Assembly (NCBI GenBank): GCA_013289665.1
Contig: JABCZN010000009.1
Span: 1 to 64,000 of the forward strand
DNA from: Acidobacteriota bacterium
GTDB taxonomy: Bacteria; Acidobacteriota; Terriglobia; Acidiferrales; UBA7541
DNA: 64,000 nt
Direction: 5' to 3'
Both the position numbers and the translations under genes were made by a program. Of the stretch, positions 37,983 to 46,655 are shown in pieces. How positions within the stretch are numbered: the first letter of the stretch is position 1; the number at the start of each line of letters is the position of its first letter. The notes beneath the pieces were generated by a model that was not told the origin of the DNA, made no database searches, and saw only the letters and a program-made list of their open reading frames with translations.

Positions 37983-38354
37983 ATGATTATCGGTGATCGT
38001 CTTCGCGCTCTGCGCGAGGAAAAGAAACTCTCCCAGGGTGATATCGAGAAGCGCACCGGCCTCCTGCGTTGTTATATTTCCCGCGTCGAGAATGGCCACA
38101 CCGTTCCGGCCATTGAGACGCTCGAAAAGCTGGCGCGCGCGCTCGAATGCCCACTTTATCAACTCTTCTACGACGGCGAAGAGCCGCCTCAACTTCCGAA
38201 CCTTCCCAAGCGCAAATCGTCCGACGATATCGCCTGGGGCAGCGCCGGAAAAGAGGCGCGCTATCTCAACAAGCTTCGCCGCTTGTTGAGCAAAGCCGAT
38301 GAGGAAGATCGCAAACTGCTCCTGTATATGGCCCAGAAAATGGCCAACCGGTAG
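37983..38354 (+). CDS. XRE-family transcriptional regulator
   Basis: 123 residues from the ATG at 37983; another ATG 9 codons upstream is possible. The helix-turn-helix is IIGDRLRALREEKKLSQGDIE, seen as GDRLRALREEKKLSQGDIEK, then RTGLLRCYISRVENGHTVP and LEKLARALECPLYQLF. A short linker and a C-terminal helix complete it. It is a small DNA-binding regulator of unknown targets. I recall near-identical proteins widely in Acidobacteriota. Divergent from the sigma gene, with a 138-base shared control region. Confidence 0.88.
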   Translation: MIIGDRLRALREEKKLSQGDIEKRTGLLRCYISRVENGHTVPAIETLEKLARALECPLYQLFYDGEEPPQLPNLPKRKSSDDIAWGSAGKEARYLNKLRRLLSKADEEDRKLLLYMAQKMANR

Positions 38355-38556
38355 CCGTTTGGCGGTCCCGGCTCCGCCCGCGTAGATACAACCTTAACTG
38401 CAAAGAGCCGCTCCGCCCTGTGCCCGAGCGGCTTTTTCATTCTGCTCTTCGCTGTGCCCTCTGTGCTCCGTCTCCGTGCGCTCTGTATTAAGCTTTTTCC
38501 TTCTCCCGTTTCCAAAAACCAATCCCAACACCAAGCTCGGCTTCCAAGCCTTCTTG

Positions 38557-38577
38557 CTGATAACTGATTGCTTGTTC
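38557..38577. repeat. Heptanucleotide repeat tract
   Basis: Three 7-base units CTGATAA, CTGATTG, CTTGTTC directly abut the guaA stop codon (38578-38580, minus strand). Similar 7-base periodic tracts lie at 48679-48748, 60287-60352 and 63351-63373. The CTCTGTG-type element at 38447-38515 lies immediately before. Confidence 0.5.
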
Positions 38578-40182
38578 CTACTCCCACTCAATCGTGCTCG
38601 GCGGCTTGCTGCTCACGTCATAAACCACCCGCGTCACTCCCGGCACTTCATTCACAATCCGCGTGGACATTCGCTCCAGCACTTCCCCCGGCAATCGCAC
38701 CCAGTCCGCCGTCATCGCATCATCCGACTGCACCACCCGCACCGCCACCGTCAATCCATACGTCCTTCCATCCCCCATCACGCCTACGCTGCGCACCGGC
38801 AACAACACCGCAAACGCCTGCCAAACCTTTTCATACAGCCCCGCCCGCCGAATCTCTTCCACCACAATCGCGTCCGCATCGCGCAGCGTCTCAAGATCTT
38901 TCTTCGTAATCGCGCCCAGCAGCCGCACCGCTAGCCCCGGCCCCGGAAATGGATGCTTCACTAGGATCTCTTCCGGCAATCCCAGATCCTTGCCGATCCG
39001 CCGCACCTCATCCTTGAACAAATCCCGCAGCGGCTCCACCAGCGCAAACGGCATGTTCTCCGGCAGCCCGCCCACATTGTGATGCGTCTTGATCGTCGCC
39101 GACGGCCCCTTCACCGACACCGACTCGATCACATCCGGGTACAGCGTCCCCTGCACCAGAAATTTGATAGCGCCCGCCGCGCTCTTCTGCAGTTTCTCCG
39201 CTTCCGCCGCGAAGATCGCGATGAACTCGCGCCCGATTATCTTTCGCTTCTGCTCCGGATCGCTCACGCCTAGAAGCTTCCCGAGGAAATGCTCGGAAGC
39301 GTCCACGCCGATTACCCGCAGCCCCAGCCGCTTGCGATACATCTCCAGCGTGTGTTCAAACTCGTTCTTCCGCAGCAGACCCGTGTCCACGAAAATATTC
39401 GTCAGCCGCTCGCCCATCGCGCGATGCACCAGCACCGCCGCCACCGTCGAGTCCACGCCGCCGCTCAATCCGCAAATCGCGTGATGCGTTGCCACCTTCC
39501 GCCGGATCGCCTCCACCGTCTCTTCAATGAACGCCTTTCCGCTCCACTTCGGCTCCGCCTTGCAAACCCGGAAAAGAAAATTCCGCAGAATCTCCGTCCC
39601 GCGATCGGTGTGATTCACTTCCGGGTGAAACTGCACCGCGTACATCTTCCGCTTATGATCTTCCGCCGACCCAATCGCGTTCGCCGTCTTTCCCGTCAGA
39701 TGAAATCCGGGCGGCAGTTCCAGCACGTTATCCCCGTGGCTCGCCCAGATCTTCAGCGTCTCTGGCAGCCCGCCCAGGATATGGCTTTCCGCTTTTTCCA
39801 GGTTGAAATGCGCCGGTCCGTACTCCCGTCGCTGCACCGGCTCCACTTTCCCGCCCAGATTCTTCGCCATCCACTGCATGCCGTAACAAATTCCCAGCAC
39901 CGGAATTCCCTGCGACAGCACCGCCGGATCGCACACCGGCGCATCCTTGTCGTACACCGAGCTTGGCCCGCCCGACAAAATAATCCCTGCCGGTTCCAGC
40001 TTCCGTATCTCTTCCACCGAACTCGTGCAAGGCAAAACCGCGCTAAAAACCTGCTGCTCGCGGACCCGCCGCGCAATCAGCTGCGTATACTGCCCCCCAA
40101 AATCCAGCACCACAATCCCGCCCCGCTCCGTCTTCAACACCGCCTGTGAATTGCTCTGCGCCATCTTCGCGGTCCCTTCCAT
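38578..40182 (-). CDS. guaA: GMP synthase (glutamine-hydrolysing)
   Basis: 534 residues from the ATG at 40182, which follows GGAGGTGG; an ATG six codons later is the alternative. The longer open frame to 40413 only reads through repeat elements. The class I glutamine amidotransferase domain has GGQYTQL near 29 and the nucleophile Cys99 in GICYGMQW. The ATP pyrophosphatase domain has the SGGVDST P-loop, and the C-terminal dimerisation domain ends in PPSTIEWE. It converts XMP to GMP with glutamine and ATP in purine synthesis. Upstream leuS points the same way, but repeats lie between. Confidence 0.97.
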   Translation of the reverse strand: MEGTAKMAQSNSQAVLKTERGGIVVLDFGGQYTQLIARRVREQQVFSAVLPCTSSVEEIRKLEPAGIILSGGPSSVYDKDAPVCDPAVLSQGIPVLGICYGMQWMAKNLGGKVEPVQRREYGPAHFNLEKAESHILGGLPETLKIWASHGDNVLELPPGFHLTGKTANAIGSAEDHKRKMYAVQFHPEVNHTDRGTEILRNFLFRVCKAEPKWSGKAFIEETVEAIRRKVATHHAICGLSGGVDSTVAAVLVHRAMGERLTNIFVDTGLLRKNEFEHTLEMYRKRLGLRVIGVDASEHFLGKLLGVSDPEQKRKIIGREFIAIFAAEAEKLQKSAAGAIKFLVQGTLYPDVIESVSVKGPSATIKTHHNVGGLPENMPFALVEPLRDLFKDEVRRIGKDLGLPEEILVKHPFPGPGLAVRLLGAITKKDLETLRDADAIVVEEIRRAGLYEKVWQAFAVLLPVRSVGVMGDGRTYGLTVAVRVVQSDDAMTADWVRLPGEVLERMSTRIVNEVPGVTRVVYDVSSKPPSTIEWE

Positions 40183-40191
40183 TTCCACCTC

Positions 40192-40262
40192 CGTAGGGGC
40201 GGTTTTACGCCGCCTGCTTCGCTGGGTGCCGCACTCTTCGGTTTTAAGGGTGCGGGTTTTTC
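40192..40262. repeat. Two adjacent palindromic elements between leuS and guaA
   Basis: First CGTAGGGGCGG, loop TTTTA, then CGCCGCC (40192-40215). Next, GGGTGCCGCACTCTT, loop CGGTTTT, then AAGGGTGCGG (40224-40255) followed by GTTTTT. A CTCTTTGTG-type element (40266-40325) continues to the leuS stop. The first element touches the guaA ribosome binding site. Confidence 0.65.
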
Positions 40263-40324
40263 CTATACTCTTTGTGTCCTCTGTGTTCTTCCTCAGCGCT
40301 CTCTTTGTTACGTTTTCCTCTTTC

Positions 40325-43195
40325 CTAGCTAACGACGATATTGAGCAACTTATCTTGCACAAAAATAACTTTCCGCACCGTCTTCCCCGCCAGATGACCC
40401 GCCACCCCGGCATCCGCCGTCGCCCGCTTCACCACCTCATCCTGCGCGGCTCCAGGCGGCATGGTGACGCGACCACGCACCTTCCCATTCACCTGCACCG
40501 GAATCTCCACCTCATCCTCTTTCGCCAATTCCTCATTAATCGCCGGCCACGCCACCGTCCACAATCCATCCTTGTGCCCCAGCATTTCCCACAACTCTTC
40601 CGCCAGATGCGGCGTCATCGGCGCCAGCATCAAAGTTACCAGCTCCAGCACTTCCTTCTGCACCGCAGGCCGCACGCCGTCTTCCAACGGCTCCGCCGCA
40701 TAAATCGCATTCACCAACTCCATAATCTGCGCAATCGCCGAATTAAAATGCCACCGCCCCTCAAAATCCTGCGTCACCCTTCGCAAAGTCTGATGTGCCT
40801 TCCGCAGCAGCTCTCTTTCTTTTTGCGTGGGTGCCCCAGGTGCTGCCTTTGCACCCGGGCCTTGGAGTTTCCTCTCAGCGAACTCTGCGCTCTCTGCGTT
40901 ATCCTCTCGCTTCTCTTCAGCGGTCGCCTTTTCCCAATGTTTCTCCACCATCCGGTAAACCCGGTTCAAAAATCTCCATGCCCCCTCGATACTCTCCTCG
41001 CTCCACTCCAAATCCTTCTCGGGCGGCGCCGCAAACAACGTATACAACCGCCCCGTATCCGCCCCATACTTATCTGCCATCTCTTCCGCGCCCACCACAT
41101 TCCCGCGCGACTTTGACATCGCCACGCCGCCCTTTTGCACCATTCCCTGCGTAAACAACCGCGCAATCGGCTCGCTGTGCGCAACCAATCCCAAATCCCG
41201 CATCACCTTGCACCAGAACCGCGAATACAACAGGTGCAGAATTGCGTGCGTGATCCCGCCAATGTACTGGTCAATCGGAAACCAGTACGCCGCCTTCGCC
41301 GGATCAAACGGCGCATGATCATTCCTCGGATCGCAATACCGATAGAAATACCAAGACGAATCCACGAACGTGTCCATCGTGTCCGACTCGCGCCGCGCCG
41401 GCCCGCCGCAGTTCGGGCACTTCACATTCACAAACTCCGGATCCGTCGCCAGCGGCGATTCCCCTTCGCCCGTCAACAGCGGATTCGCTGGCAGCAGAAC
41501 CGGCAAATCTTTATCCGGAACCGGCACCATGCCATCCTTCGCACAATAAATCACCGGAATGGGTGTGCCCCAATACCTCTGCCGCGAAATCCCCCAATCC
41601 CTCAGCCGGAAAATCGTCTCCTTCTTCCCAAATCCCTCAGCTTCCGCATCCGAAGCCATCCGCTCAATCGCATCCTCACTCTTCAGCCCAGAATAGAGCC
41701 CCGAATTCACACTCACTCCGTATTCCGTAAACGGCCTTTGTGGCACAGGCACTTCTGCCTGTGCACTTGGGTTTCCCCCGCCGGGTGCCCCAGGTGCCGG
41801 TTTTGCACCTGGCGCTTGGGTTTTCTTTTCTTCTCCGTGCCCTCGGTGCTCTTTCTCCGAACCCTCTGCGCTAAAACTCTTTTCCTTACTCACTACCACC
41901 GGCACAGGCAAACCAAACTTCACCGCAAACTCAAAGTCCCTCTCATCATGCGCCGGAACCGCCATGATCGCCCCGGTCCCATACTCCAGCAGCACAAAAT
42001 TCCCCACCCAAATCGGTACCTTCTCCCCGTTAAACGGATTCACCGCATACCGCCCCGTAAAAAATCCATCCTTCTCCGCGGTAGCGATATCCTCCGTCTT
42101 CACCGACGATACCTTCATCTCCACCAGTTTCTTCTCTGCCGCAGCCTGCCCGGGTGTCCCCGCAATCAACCGCCCCACCAGTGGATGCGTAGGCGCCAGC
42201 ACAATCGCACTAGCCCCATAAATCGTGTCAATCCGCGTAGTAAAAATCTCAATCTTCTCTTTGGATGCCCCTGGTGCCGCCTTTGCACCTGGGTCTTCGA
42301 GGTTCTTCCCTTCGCTCTTCGGCTGTCCGCCCTCGGCGGTCGACTCTTGGCTCGCCACCTCAAACCAAACCTTCACTCCAATCGATTTCCCGATCCAATT
42401 CCGCTGCATCGCAATCACGCGATCCGGCCAGCCGCCCTCCAACTGTTTCAAATCCTCGAGCAACTGCTCTGAATACGCCGTCGTCTTCAAAAACCACTGC
42501 TCAATCTCCCGCGCCTCTACTCGAGTATCTTCATGCCGCCAGCAATACCCGCCGTTCACCACCTGCTCGTTCGCCAGCACCGTGCAACACTTCGGACACC
42601 AGTTCACCCGGCTCTTTTTCTTATAAGCAATCCCGCGCTCCAGCATGCGCAGGAAAAACCACTGGTTCCACCGGTAATACTCCGGCTCGCAAGTGGAGAT
42701 TTCTCTTCGCCAGTCGTAGGAAAACCCAAAACGCCGCAACGTCCTCTGAAATTCCGCAATGTTGTTGTTAGTCCATGTCCGTGGATGCGTCTTGTTCTTG
42801 ATGGCCGCGTTTTCTGCCGGCAGGCCAAACGCGTCCCACCCCATCGGGTGCAGCACGTTGAACCCGCGCATCCGCTTCACTCGAGCAACCACGTCCCCAA
42901 TCGTGTAGTTGCGCATGTGCCCCATGTGCATCGTTCCCGAAGGGTACGGCAACATTTCCAGCACATAGTATTTAGGTTTCTTGGTTTTCCCGCCGGGTGC
43001 CCCAGGTGCCGTCTTTGCACCTGGCGCTTGGGCTTTCTTCTCCCCGGGTGCCGCATCCTCCGGTTTTGAGGGCGCGGGTTTTGACTTTTCTACTTCTGCG
43101 GTTCCGCCTAATTCCGCTTCCGTCTCAAAAACGCGGTGTTCTTCCCACCGCTTCTGCCACTTCGCCTCAATCTCCTGCGGCTTGTAGTCCCCCAC
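40325..43195 (-). CDS. leuS: Leucyl-tRNA synthetase with four repeat-derived inserts
   Basis: 956 residues; bacterial LeuRS are usually about 800-880. The class I signatures are intact: HMGH at 90-93 (HIGH) and AMSKS at 693-697 (KMSKS). The CP1 editing domain has [10 protein letters not shown] (319-328) and [15 protein letters not shown] (from 406). The zinc-like CPNCGG (593-598) and anticodon-binding domain are present. Four stretches look foreign: residues about 28-72, 284-313, 437-485 and 757-790. Each contains a PGAKxAPGA peptide encoded by the same DNA palindrome. Removing them leaves about 798 residues. The inserts fall between conserved blocks, so the enzyme is probably active. It is the only leuS seen here. 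The start follows directly on the family N-terminus ([16 protein letters not shown]). Confidence 0.95.
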   Translation of the reverse strand: MGDYKPQEIEAKWQKRWEEHRVFETEAELGGTAEVEKSKPAPSKPEDAAPGEKKAQAPGAKTAPGAPGGKTKKPKYYVLEMLPYPSGTMHMGHMRNYTIGDVVARVKRMRGFNVLHPMGWDAFGLPAENAAIKNKTHPRTWTNNNIAEFQRTLRRFGFSYDWRREISTCEPEYYRWNQWFFLRMLERGIAYKKKSRVNWCPKCCTVLANEQVVNGGYCWRHEDTRVEAREIEQWFLKTTAYSEQLLEDLKQLEGGWPDRVIAMQRNWIGKSIGVKVWFEVASQESTAEGGQPKSEGKNLEDPGAKAAPGASKEKIEIFTTRIDTIYGASAIVLAPTHPLVGRLIAGTPGQAAAEKKLVEMKVSSVKTEDIATAEKDGFFTGRYAVNPFNGEKVPIWVGNFVLLEYGTGAIMAVPAHDERDFEFAVKFGLPVPVVVSKEKSFSAEGSEKEHRGHGEEKKTQAPGAKPAPGAPGGGNPSAQAEVPVPQRPFTEYGVSVNSGLYSGLKSEDAIERMASDAEAEGFGKKETIFRLRDWGISRQRYWGTPIPVIYCAKDGMVPVPDKDLPVLLPANPLLTGEGESPLATDPEFVNVKCPNCGGPARRESDTMDTFVDSSWYFYRYCDPRNDHAPFDPAKAAYWFPIDQYIGGITHAILHLLYSRFWCKVMRDLGLVAHSEPIARLFTQGMVQKGGVAMSKSRGNVVGAEEMADKYGADTGRLYTLFAAPPEKDLEWSEESIEGAWRFLNRVYRMVEKHWEKATAEEKREDNAESAEFAERKLQGPGAKAAPGAPTQKERELLRKAHQTLRRVTQDFEGRWHFNSAIAQIMELVNAIYAAEPLEDGVRPAVQKEVLELVTLMLAPMTPHLAEELWEMLGHKDGLWTVAWPAINEELAKEDEVEIPVQVNGKVRGRVTMPPGAAQDEVVKRATADAGVAGHLAGKTVRKVIFVQDKLLNIVVS
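40826..40927 (-). repeat. In-frame palindromic insert 4 in leuS
   Basis: Residues about 757-790, in the anticodon-binding region. The palindrome arms are CCAGGTGC (40836-40843) and GCACCCGG (40851-40858, one mismatch). The neighbouring CTCTGCG-type element (about 40869-40915) encodes [14 protein letters not shown]. The core peptide is [14 protein letters not shown]. Confidence 0.8.
41741..41887 (-). repeat. In-frame palindromic insert 2 in leuS
   Basis: Residues about 437-485, inside the editing domain region. Two palindromes lie side by side: GCACAGGCA/TGCCTGTGC (41743-41751, 41756-41764) and CCAGGTGC/GCACCTGG (41791-41798, 41806-41813). A CTCTGCG-type stretch (41826-41886) encodes [17 protein letters not shown]. 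The core peptide is [15 protein letters not shown]. Confidence 0.8.
42257..42346 (-). repeat. In-frame palindromic insert 3 in leuS
   Basis: Residues about 284-313, at the entry of the editing domain just before the conserved TTRIDTIYG. The palindrome is degenerate (CCTGGTGC/GCACCTGG, 42268-42292). The core peptide is [13 protein letters not shown], preceded by [15 protein letters not shown] from a decayed CTCTGCG-type stretch. Confidence 0.7.
42980..43114 (-). repeat. In-frame palindromic insert 1 in leuS
   Basis: Residues about 28-72, between the first helix and the HIGH-bearing strand. The palindrome is CCAGGTGC (43002-43009) / GCACCTGG (43017-43024). A GGGTGCCGCA-type element (43046-43083) is fused to it. 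The core peptide is [14 protein letters not shown]. Confidence 0.8.
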
Positions 43196-43302
43196 GCCCG
43201 ATTATCCCTCGCGTTCTCTAATTCTCGCCTTTCCTTCAAACTATTCTCTGTGTCCTCTGTGCTCTTCACCCTGCGAGCTCTGTGTTGAGTCTTTCTCTTA
43301 TC

Positions 43303-44415
43303 CTATTTCTTCTTGGTACTCTTCACCGCCGGCAAATGCCGAGAACTCGCAAACTTCTTCCCCTTCTTCTCCAATTCCTTCTTCTGCTTTTTCATCCCCG
43401 CGGTCATCATCGAAAAACCCTTCTCCGCCCCCGGCCCCTCAACTCCCGCCAATTCCCACAACTTCGCCACATTCTTCCGGTCATCCCCCGGATCATCAAT
43501 CGGCGTCTCCAGCAAAAACGCCCGCCCCGCCAACCCCAGCGGCGCCGTACTTCCCAAGCGCGCCGTCCGCAGAATTCGCTCGAACGCTTCCGCCCCAATC
43601 TTCCCGTGCCCGATATGCTCGTGCCGGTCCACGCGCCCGCCCAGCGGAATCTTCGAATCGTTCACATGAAACACCGGTACATTTTCGAGTCCAATAATCC
43701 GGTCAATCGTCTCAATCGCCCGCTCAAGCCCGATCTCGCTCTTGATGTCATAGCCCGCCGCAAACAGATGCGCCGTGTCCAAACACACCGCCGCTTTGAT
43801 TTCCCGCAGCCCGCGGACAATCGCCGCCACTTCTTCCAGCCGCGAACCGACCGCCGTCCCCATCCCCGCGGTGTTCTCAATCAGAATCCGCATCTTCTCT
43901 TGCGGCACACGCCGCGCCGCCTGCTTCACGCTCTCGATAATCGTCGCAATCGCCTGTTCCACCGAGGATTCGCCGCGCGACCCCGGGTGCACCACCACAA
44001 AGTCCGCGCCCAATTCCCGCCCGCGCACCAGTTCCTCGTGAAACGCCTGGATCGACCGCGTCCGCAGCATCGGCTGCGACGCCGCCAGATTGATCAAGTA
44101 ATTCGCGTGAATCACCAGCGGCCCCAGCCCCAACTCCACGCGCCGCTCGCGAAACGCCTTCACATCCGAAGCCGGGATCCGCACATTCGCCGTCTGCCAC
44201 ATCCGCGGACTCGCAGAAAAAATCTGCAGCGCGTTCGCCCCCAGCTTCCTCGCGGACTCCAGCGCGTTCAAGTAGCTCCCCGAAATCGACGTGTGAATGC
44301 CAATCCGCAGGCTGCCGTCCATCCACACCGGCGGCCCCGGCTCAACCACCGGCTGCGGGATATACTCGTCATCCGCCTCAAACTTGGTATTCTCAATCAA
44401 TGGAAATTCAGCCAT
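43303..44415 (-). CDS. nfo: Endonuclease IV, AP-site repair
   Basis: 370 residues from the ATG at 44415. The xylose-isomerase-like TIM barrel of the Nfo family is clear: RIGIHTSISGSYLNALESA, GANALQIFSASPRMW, VIHANYLINLA, VVHPGSRGE, LIENTAGMGTAVGSRLEE, CLDTAHLFAAGYD, FHVNDSKIPLGGRVDRHEHIG (as FHVNDSKIPLGG and DRHEHIGHG) and LETPIDDP. These carry the three-zinc ligands. It cleaves at abasic sites. It is longer than typical (about 280-300), with a 30-residue N-terminal extension and a Lys-rich C-terminal tail (KKQKKELEKKGKK). Confidence 0.93.
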   Translation of the reverse strand: MAEFPLIENTKFEADDEYIPQPVVEPGPPVWMDGSLRIGIHTSISGSYLNALESARKLGANALQIFSASPRMWQTANVRIPASDVKAFRERRVELGLGPLVIHANYLINLAASQPMLRTRSIQAFHEELVRGRELGADFVVVHPGSRGESSVEQAIATIIESVKQAARRVPQEKMRILIENTAGMGTAVGSRLEEVAAIVRGLREIKAAVCLDTAHLFAAGYDIKSEIGLERAIETIDRIIGLENVPVFHVNDSKIPLGGRVDRHEHIGHGKIGAEAFERILRTARLGSTAPLGLAGRAFLLETPIDDPGDDRKNVAKLWELAGVEGPGAEKGFSMMTAGMKKQKKELEKKGKKFASSRHLPAVKSTKKK

Positions 44416-44748
44416 CCCAGCCACGACTTTCTCCCTAAGTTTAAACCCCCATTCTACCACACCGCCCCAATCAGCTTCTCCACGCCCTCTCTCCTGCCTC
44501 TCCTGCCTGTGACTGGCCTGCCTTCCGGGGCGGGCCGGTTTTTGTCACGTATGCCGCCGTGTCTTTGGACCTTGAGTTCGACCCACCAGCCTCAAGAATT
44601 GAACGTCAACCGATGAGGGTTCCGGCCCTCCAATATTTGCCGGGATTTCTCTCCGAAATACTTCGCAGTTTTTCTATCTCTCGAAAAACCTTCCAACTAC
44701 ACTCTGTTTCAAGAACAAATATTTTCCGGATTCGTTCAAGGAGGGAAA
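44416..44748. other. Divergent intergenic, no gene recognised
   Basis: It lies between nfo and the PH-domain pseudogene. A CTCTCCTGC-type short direct repeat lies at about 44490-44510. No RNA gene or clear hairpin was seen. Confidence 0.4.
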
Positions 44749-45271
44749 TGATCACCATCGACACACAGACCGCCACGAAACTTCAACCCGAACTCTTTAC
44801 CGGCGAACGCATCCATTGGGCCGCCATGCCCAATCCCAAAATTATTTTCATTCCGACGACTGGACAGCCATACCTTTGAGCCTTGTCTGGACCGGATTCA
44901 TTGTTTTCTGGGAAGGGCAGGCCCTTGGCATTTGGCGCGACAACCCAAGCCCCCCACGCTCCGAGCACTTTTGAAATTCTCTGGGGGATTCCCTTTCTTC
45001 TTTTTGGGCAATATATGGTTTGGGGCCGCTTCTTAGGTGATGCGTGGCTCAAACGCCGCACCTACTATGCAGTCACCAACCGTCGAGTCCTAATTCTGCA
45101 GGAAGGTTGGAAGCGAAAGTTCCAGTTTTCTTTTTTCCGGAATCCATCCCCTGGATCTCGCGTGAGGGTGATGACACAGGAACCCTCTGGCTTGGTACAA
45201 AGATGCCACTTTGGGGGGTGATCCTCGACCTCCGCGAACGAGCCCGCAAACAATCTTTCCCTTCCACCTGA
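44749..45271 (+). pseudogene. Bacterial PH-domain (YdbS-like) membrane protein, frameshifted
   Basis: AAGGAGGGAA precedes the ATG. Reading across three frame changes gives a coherent protein: GERIHWAAMPNPKIIF, then SDDWTAIPLSLVWTGFIVFW, then LWGIPFLLFGQYMVWGRF and RRTYYAVTNRRVLILQEGW, then GTLWLGTKMPLWGVILDL and a C-terminal end. Two membrane helices and a bPH domain (RRTYYAVTNRRV) are evident. The shifts lie near 44850, 44945 and 45130, at or beside runs of T, C and T. It is a pseudogene, or a gene with homopolymer sequencing errors. Confidence 0.7.
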
Positions 45272-45348
45272 TCGGGGCTTCCCCCTCTGCGCCCGCTGTG
45301 GCCCCTCAGTTTACTCTGCGTTGGAGTCTTGCCTCTCTCTCCGCCTCT

Positions 45349-46359
45349 TCACTTCTTCCACGCCATCCCATCCGGATCCTTTCCCGTCGTAAACGTCGTC
45401 GTCACTTCCAGCGTCTTCAAATCCACCACCGCCACCTTGTCGTCTCCGCTGACCGCCACAAACGCCCGCGCTCCATCCGGCTGCACCAAAATCCCCTCCG
45501 TGCTCTTCCCCAGATTCAACCGCTTCACTTCCTTCCGCGAAGCCGCATCCAACACCACCAAATCCCCGCTCCCCAAATCCGAAATCAACACCAGCCTCCC
45601 ATCCGGCGTGAATTTCAACCGGTTCGAGTGCTTCGTCTTGACGTCCACCGTCTGCGTCACCTTTTTCGACGCTACATCAATAATCGACACCGTCCCATCG
45701 CCCGAATTCGCCGCCCACACTTCCTTCCCGTCCGGCGAAATATCAATTCCCTCCGGCCCCTTTCCCACCTTCACATTCGTCCCGGTCCAATCTGTGATCT
45801 TTTTCTTCATCTCTTCCACCGACACGGTATTCGACTCGATGTTGCTCACAAAAATCGTCCGTCCATCCTTCGTCACGACCAGCATGTGCGGGCGCTTCTG
45901 TCCCAGCACCAGGTGCAGGTCAATGCTGTTGGCCACAAAATCAAACACGCCCAACGATTGATCTCCCTCCACCGTGAAGTACGCCTTGTCCCCAAGAATC
46001 TCGATCCCATGCGGCCCCACCAGCCCCGGGAACGTCACCTTCCCGATTTCGCTTTGCGACACCAGATCAATCTCCGACATCGTCGTTCCCGCATGATCGT
46101 TCCCATAGTTCGTAACAATCGCAATCTTTCCATCCGCGCTCGCAGCCACTTCATGCGGATGCGCTCCCGTGTCCACCTTCCCCATCACCTTCAGCGTCGC
46201 GGGATCCACAATCGCCAGCGTGCTGTCCTCCTTGTTCAACACCAGCAGCGCCGGACCCGGCGTCTTCCCCTGTCCCCACGCTCCCGCGCACAAACTCACC
46301 ATCACCGCCCCTGACAAAATAATTCTCACGTTCATCCTCTTACCCATTCTCATCAACAT
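45349..46359 (-). CDS. YncE-like secreted beta-propeller protein
   Basis: 336 residues. The first of several close ATGs is chosen because AAGGAG lies 7 bases before it. A signal peptide (about residues 10-30) is followed by a seven-bladed propeller of about 42-residue blades, such as STLAIVDPATLKVMGKVDTG, GTVSIIDVASKKVTQTVD and KVAVVDLKTLEVTTTFTTGKDP. YncE relatives are periplasmic; some bind DNA or sense ligands. No partner gene is linked. A paralogue of similar fold lies at 48751. Confidence 0.82.
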   Translation of the reverse strand: MLMRMGKRMNVRIILSGAVMVSLCAGAWGQGKTPGPALLVLNKEDSTLAIVDPATLKVMGKVDTGAHPHEVAASADGKIAIVTNYGNDHAGTTMSEIDLVSQSEIGKVTFPGLVGPHGIEILGDKAYFTVEGDQSLGVFDFVANSIDLHLVLGQKRPHMLVVTKDGRTIFVSNIESNTVSVEEMKKKITDWTGTNVKVGKGPEGIDISPDGKEVWAANSGDGTVSIIDVASKKVTQTVDVKTKHSNRLKFTPDGRLVLISDLGSGDLVVLDAASRKEVKRLNLGKSTEGILVQPDGARAFVAVSGDDKVAVVDLKTLEVTTTFTTGKDPDGMAWKK

Positions 46360-46655
46360 CCCGGTTCTCCTTTGAACTCCGACGCCACAAAAACCAACCG
46401 CGCCATTCTACACCGCCCTTTGGAATGCCGGGTGCCACGCCGGTGTTGCGTCTGGGTCTTGTCTGTATCCTCTCGGCGAACTCAGCGTTCTCCGCGTCCT
46501 CTGCCTTAATTCCTTCCCTTCCCTGCGACCTCTCGGCGCTTCCTCAGTGTGCCCTGGGTGAAATCCCGATCTTCTCTTTCTTCCCCACCCCATTTGCCCC
46601 GTCTCAATCCGCTTTAGTACACTGATTATTCCGCGCTCCCAAAGGAACTCAACTG
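46360..46655. other. Intergenic packed with repeat elements
   Basis: A GGGTGCC-type palindrome (GCCGGGTGCCACGCC, GGTGTTGCGTCTGGGTCTTG, 46427-46461) is followed by a long CTCTCGGCG/CTCTGCC-periodic tract (46468-46590). Together they occupy over half of the gap. It holds no gene. The promoter of the DAHP synthase gene should lie in the last 60 bases. Confidence 0.6.

Noticed and set aside
40183..40413. N-terminal extension of guaA giving a 611-residue protein
   Set aside because: The extra codons only read through the repeat elements and the end of leuS; a good RBS and the conserved start lie at 40182.
41135..42472. 445-residue plus-strand open frame opposite leuS
   Set aside because: Antisense shadow of leuS; no RBS and no domain.
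43282..44616. 444-residue plus-strand open frame opposite nfo
   Set aside because: Antisense shadow of a well-supported gene, very Arg/Pro-rich.
45044..45271. Separate short genes at 44883-45221 and 45044-45271
   Set aside because: They are frames of one broken PH-domain gene, not independent genes.
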